Source of the DNA: an uncultured Candidatus Saccharibacteria bacterium
GTDB taxonomy: Bacteria; Patescibacteriota; Saccharimonadia; Saccharimonadales; Saccharimonadaceae
Assembly: GCA_938041555.1 (NCBI GenBank)
Contig: CALIAC010000023.1
Span: forward strand, 1 to 22,282
Length of the DNA stretch: 22,282 nucleotides
Reading direction: 5' to 3'
In this document: positions 21,599 through 22,282 of the stretch, piece after piece
Position numbering within the stretch: the first letter of the stretch is position 1
How the letters are laid out: every line of letters begins with the position of its first letter
Made by a program: the position numbers and the translations under genes
The notes under the pieces: model-generated
Seen by the model: only the letters and a program-made list of their open reading frames with translations
The model's database searches: none
What the model was told of the DNA's origin: nothing

Positions 21599-22033
21599 AT
21601 GCCGTGGTATCTCTCGCCATATATTGTGGCTATCGCCATCAGCTGGGCAATTGCTCATGTCATTAAGTTTGCAATTGCCCACGCCAAAGGCAAGGTGCTT
21701 GACTTCACCCACCAGCTCTTCATCTCTGGCGGCATGCCGAGCTCGCATGCCGCCACATCGTTGTCTGTCTGGACGGTGCTGGTGCTGCAGCAGGGGTTAC
21801 AGTCGCCTCTGGTTGGTGTGACGACGCTGCTCGTGCTGATTATTTGCTACGATGCCGTCAAGGTGCGGCGCTCGTCGGGCGAGCAGGGTATTGCCATCCA
21901 GCAGGTCATCAAGAAGACTGGGGTCGACGTCACATTGCCGCGGGCTGCACAGGGGCACACACCACTCGAGATCTTCGTTGGGTCGCTGCTTGGCGTGCTT
22001 GTGGGTGTAGTTGTATTTTTTGCGACAAAATAA
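21599..22033 (+). CDS. Divergent PAP2-family membrane protein (DUF212, PF02681)
   Basis: A 144-residue membrane protein with the family motifs SGGMPSSHAA (about 43-52), YDAVKVRRSSGEQ and GHTPLEIFVGSLLG in order. It has about four hydrophobic segments. These correspond to phosphatidic-acid-phosphatase-type catalytic motifs, so a role in lipid or undecaprenyl-phosphate dephosphorylation is possible but unproven for this branch. Start is 2 bases after the gyrA stop, with AAGGAAG overlapping the end of gyrA, so it is translated with the gyrase operon. It ends only 13 bases before the rRNA -35. Confidence 0.9.
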   Translation: MPWYLSPYIVAIAISWAIAHVIKFAIAHAKGKVLDFTHQLFISGGMPSSHAATSLSVWTVLVLQQGLQSPLVGVTTLLVLIICYDAVKVRRSSGEQGIAIQQVIKKTGVDVTLPRAAQGHTPLEIFVGSLLGVLVGVVVFFATK

Positions 22034-22046
22034 TCGCAAAAAAGTG

Positions 22047-22075
22047 TTGACCATCCGCAAAAAATACGCTATGAT
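22047..22075 (+). promoter_or_regulatory. rRNA operon promoter
   Basis: TTGACC (22047-22052), a 17-bp spacer and TATGAT (22070-22075). The start near 22082 gives a leader of about 150 nt before 16S. This is the strongest two-part promoter in the window after the MFS one. TCTTAACAATTT near 22132 resembles a boxA antitermination site. Confidence 0.8.
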
Positions 22076-22183
22076 GGTTTCAGTCTGGTTGAGGGAGACA
22101 AACACAAGAACCAACAACGAGACATTTCGTATCTTAACAATTTAGTTGTGCAATAATCATCGTCAGTCTATTTTTGAGTTATA

Positions 22184-22212
22184 GACGCTTCCCAACAGGG
22201 AAGCATCTTTTA
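22184..22212 (+). other. Hairpin with T-run in the rRNA leader
   Basis: GACGCTTCCC (22184-22193) pairs with GGGAAGCATC (22198-22207, one mismatch) and is followed by TTTT, about 20 bases before 16S. It could be a terminator-like attenuator overridden by rRNA antitermination, or part of the processing signal. Confidence 0.55.
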
Positions 22213-22232
22213 TGAAAAGTACATCTTTTCTT

Positions 22233-22282
<50 letters not shown>

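Overview
The window reads as a bacterial chromosome segment of Candidatus Patescibacteria (CPR) type, most likely a Saccharibacteria (TM7) relative. This rests on gene content and style: small compact genes with short overlaps, a threonyl-tRNA synthetase without the N-terminal TGS domain, reduced informational proteins, many promoters of the form TGnTACAAT, and gyrB-gyrA just ahead of an rRNA operon. TGA and TAG both end ordinary genes here, so the recoded UGA of Gracilibacteria and Absconditabacteria is excluded. Phylum placement is inference; completing the 16S gene that begins at the right edge would settle it.

Layout. Positions 1-452 are a structured leader: a hairpin element that recurs inverted at 8.6 kb, a tandem 30-nt motif, a T-box-like antiterminator and an intrinsic terminator. 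An overlapping operon follows: thrS, a HAD nucleotidase, an alkyltransferase-like protein, miaA, a winged-helix regulator and a metallo-beta-lactamase-fold protein, closed by a terminator near 5.4 kb. Next is an efflux cassette: a promoter with two TTCGA-N6-TCGAA operators, an MFS transporter broken by an in-frame TAG, and an ArsR-type regulator. Then come rpmB (minus) and an M50 site-2 protease (plus).

Positions 8.4-9.4 kb are an RNA cluster: a 6S-like rod RNA with its own promoter and terminator, the inverted hairpin element enclosed by a 13-bp stem, RNase P RNA (rnpB), and an unidentified structured region. The minus strand then carries infC-rpmI-rplT (infC starting at ATC), a nucleoside deoxyribosyltransferase-like gene and comM/yifB. 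A two-ended tmRNA gene (ssrA) lies at 13.2-13.6 kb, followed by about 1 kb without convincing genes but with strong hairpins. Three small membrane-protein genes follow, two of them tandem paralogues. gyrB, gyrA and a divergent-PAP2 membrane protein lead into an rRNA promoter and the first 50 bases of 16S rRNA.

Working together, most of the window serves translation (ThrRS, MiaA, L28, L20, L35, IF3, tmRNA, RNase P, 16S) and DNA topology or repair (gyrase, ATL, ComM). The accessory parts are the damaged efflux cassette, the repeated RNA-like elements and the unknown membrane proteins. No CRISPR array, transposase or complete tRNA gene was seen.
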